This document shows positions 37,361 through 38,543 of a stretch of 38,543 nucleotides of DNA, in pieces. The notes beneath the pieces are model-generated. The model was not told the origin of the DNA. It did not search any database and worked only from the letters and a program-made list of their open reading frames with translations. How positions within the stretch are numbered: the first letter of the stretch is position 1; each line of letters starts with the position of its first letter. Where the stretch lies: NCBI RefSeq assembly GCF_022712195.1, contig NZ_JALAGY010000013.1:1-38543 (forward strand), read 5' to 3'. Source of the stretch: Corynebacterium sp. Its GTDB lineage: Bacteria > Actinomycetota > Actinomycetes > Mycobacteriales > Mycobacteriaceae. The position numbers were made by a program, and so were the translations under genes.

Positions 37361-38413
37361 CTACTCACCGGAACCGGCGAGCTTCTCGCGCAGTGCGGCG
37401 AGCTGCTCGTCGGAGGCCAGCGATCCGGCGTCGGAGGTGGTCTCCTCGACGGCGGCGGCCGGCTTGTCCGAGTTGCTGGAGTAGGAGCCGTTGTCGGCGG
37501 CCTCGTCAGCCTCGGCAGCCTGGGCGCGGTGGCGCTCGATCTGGGCGGCGTGCATCTTGTGGCGACGCTCGGACTCCGCGTACCGGGCCTCCCATGCCTC
37601 ACGCTGCTCGTCGAAGCCTTCCATCCACTCGTTGGTCTCCGAGTCGAAGCCCTCCGGGAAGATGTAGTTGCCCTGCTCGTCGTAGGAGTCGGCCATGCCG
37701 TACTTCGACGGGTCGAACTCCTCGGCGAAGTCCTCGTCGGCCTGCTTCAGCGACAGGGAGATGCGGCGACGCTCGAGGTCGATGTCGATGACCTTGACCA
37801 TGAGCTCCTGGCCGACGGTGACGATCTGGTCCGGGACGTCCACGTGGCGCTCGGCCAGCTCGGAGATGTGGACCAGGCCCTCGATGCCCTCCTCGACGCG
37901 GACGAAGGCGCCGAACGGAACCAGCTTGGTGACCTTGCCCGGGACGATCTGGCCGATCGCGTGGGTCCGGGCGAAGACGCGCCACGGATCCTCCTGGGTG
38001 GCCTTCAGCGACAGGGAGACACGCTCACGGTCCAGGTCGACGTCGAGCACCTCGACGGTGACCTCGTCACCGACGGTGACGACCTCGGACGGGTGGTCGA
38101 TGTGCTTCCAGGACAGCTCGGAGACGTGCACCAGGCCGTCGACACCGCCGAGATCGACGAAGGCGCCGAAGTTGACGATGGAGGACACGACGCCCTTGCG
38201 GACCTGGCCCTTCTGCAGCTGGCGCAGGAACTCGGATCGGTCTTCGGACTGGGTCTGCTCGAGCCATGCACGACGCGACAGTACGACGTTGTTGCGCTGC
38301 TTGTCGAGTTCGATGATCTTGGCCTCGATCTCCTGGCCGATGTCCGGCTGGAGGTCGCGGACGCGACGCATCTCGACGAGGGAGGCGGGGAGGAAGCCAC
38401 GCAGGCCGATGTC
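37361..38413 (-). CDS. rpsA: 30S ribosomal protein S1, partial (C-terminal part)
   Basis: S1 helps bind mRNA to the 30S subunit. Only the last 350 or so residues are present. The sequence starts within the second S1 repeat (DIGLRGFLPASLVEMRRVRDL) and contains repeats three (VVSSIVNFGAFVDLGGVDGLVHVSEL) and four (KVTKLVPFGAFVRVEEGIEGLVHISEL), then the acidic, corynebacterial-type tail (EEFDPSKYGMADSYDEQGNY) ending LAALREKLAGSGE. The reading frame is continuous. Upstream of base 38413 the translation no longer resembles S1 (see separate entry), so the first half of the gene is missing. A strong terminator follows. Confidence 0.95.
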   Translation of the reverse strand, partial: DIGLRGFLPASLVEMRRVRDLQPDIGQEIEAKIIELDKQRNNVVLSRRAWLEQTQSEDRSEFLRQLQKGQVRKGVVSSIVNFGAFVDLGGVDGLVHVSELSWKHIDHPSEVVTVGDEVTVEVLDVDLDRERVSLSLKATQEDPWRVFARTHAIGQIVPGKVTKLVPFGAFVRVEEGIEGLVHISELAERHVDVPDQIVTVGQELMVKVIDIDLERRRISLSLKQADEDFAEEFDPSKYGMADSYDEQGNYIFPEGFDSETNEWMEGFDEQREAWEARYAESERRHKMHAAQIERHRAQAAEADEAADNGSYSSNSDKPAAAVEETTSDAGSLASDEQLAALREKLAGSGE

Positions 38414-38543
38414 GAGGTGGGTGGGGTCCGCGACCGCCGGCGGGCCCGGGGCCGGGAGCGCGCGGCCGAGCGCAGCGAGCGGGCCGGGCGGCGCGACAGC
38501 GGGGGCCGGTCCCGCCGGGCCTGGCGCGCGGGGAGGCGGTCGG
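38414..38543. other. G+C-extreme terminal segment that does not encode S1
   Basis: S1 of corynebacteria should continue upstream of DIGLRG with VKGGLIV, but here the frame reads PPAVADPTHL before it and then proline/alanine-rich low-complexity residues. The 130 bases contain only 15 A or T (88% G+C) and short repeats such as GGGCC and GAGCG. This looks like a chimeric or poorly assembled contig end, but a real insertion or rearrangement cannot be ruled out. Confidence 0.75.

Overview
The window is a 38.5 kb stretch of a high-G+C actinobacterial chromosome, almost certainly a Corynebacterium. Support comes from the gene families (an argCJBDFRGH cluster, a FabG4/HtdX/FadA2-type set, BglF-type PTS, a class of HelD typical of actinobacteria), G/C-biased codon use, an actinobacterial rRNA leader motif, and many genes whose -10 box lies only 6-8 bases before the start codon (leaderless transcripts). 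The order rpsA ... coaE-uvrB-usp-helD-MBL-uvrA-infC-rpmI-rplT-pheST-argCJBDFRGH-tyrS agrees with my recollection of conserved core synteny in the genus. The species cannot be fixed from the sequence alone.

Layout. Bases 1-361 hold the upstream leader and probable promoter of an rRNA operon that runs off the left edge on the minus strand, plus the tyrS terminator. From 362 to 10432 (minus strand) lie tyrS, a small Trm112-like gene and the complete arginine pathway: argC-argJ-argB-argD-argF-argR-argG-argH, tightly spaced or overlapping, with a promoter and repeated ArgR-like boxes directly before argC. Next (10495-16550, minus) is a translation block: pheT, pheS, a SpoU-type RNA methyltransferase, rplT, rpmI and infC, the last starting at a non-canonical ATC codon. 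A divergent DUF2339-like multi-span membrane protein follows, converging on and overlapping uvrA.

From uvrA rightwards are divergent MBL hydrolase, HelD-type helicase and deaminase genes on the plus strand, then usp, uvrB and coaE on the minus strand. uvrA has a candidate LexA box over its -35. The segment 28449-37187 looks like the more variable part between coaE and rpsA: a small secreted protein, a secreted DUF4185 (GH183-like) protein, a thiolase divergent from fabG4-htdX, a His/Met-rich YdhK lipoprotein under a CsoR-like operator, a 60-residue DivIVA-domain protein, and an orphan BglF-type PTS permease. The window ends in rpsA (minus strand), whose sequence breaks at about 38414 into 130 bases of 88% G+C that do not encode S1; this looks like a contig-end artefact or a rearrangement.

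Functionally most of the window is housekeeping: arginine synthesis, aminoacylation, ribosomal proteins, nucleotide excision repair (UvrA and UvrB) and CoA synthesis. The points most worth following are the copper-type operator with the His/Met-rich lipoprotein, the secreted DUF4185 protein as a possible arabinan hydrolase in an arabinan-walled organism, the argC control region with a leaderless start, the infC ATC start, and the broken rpsA edge.
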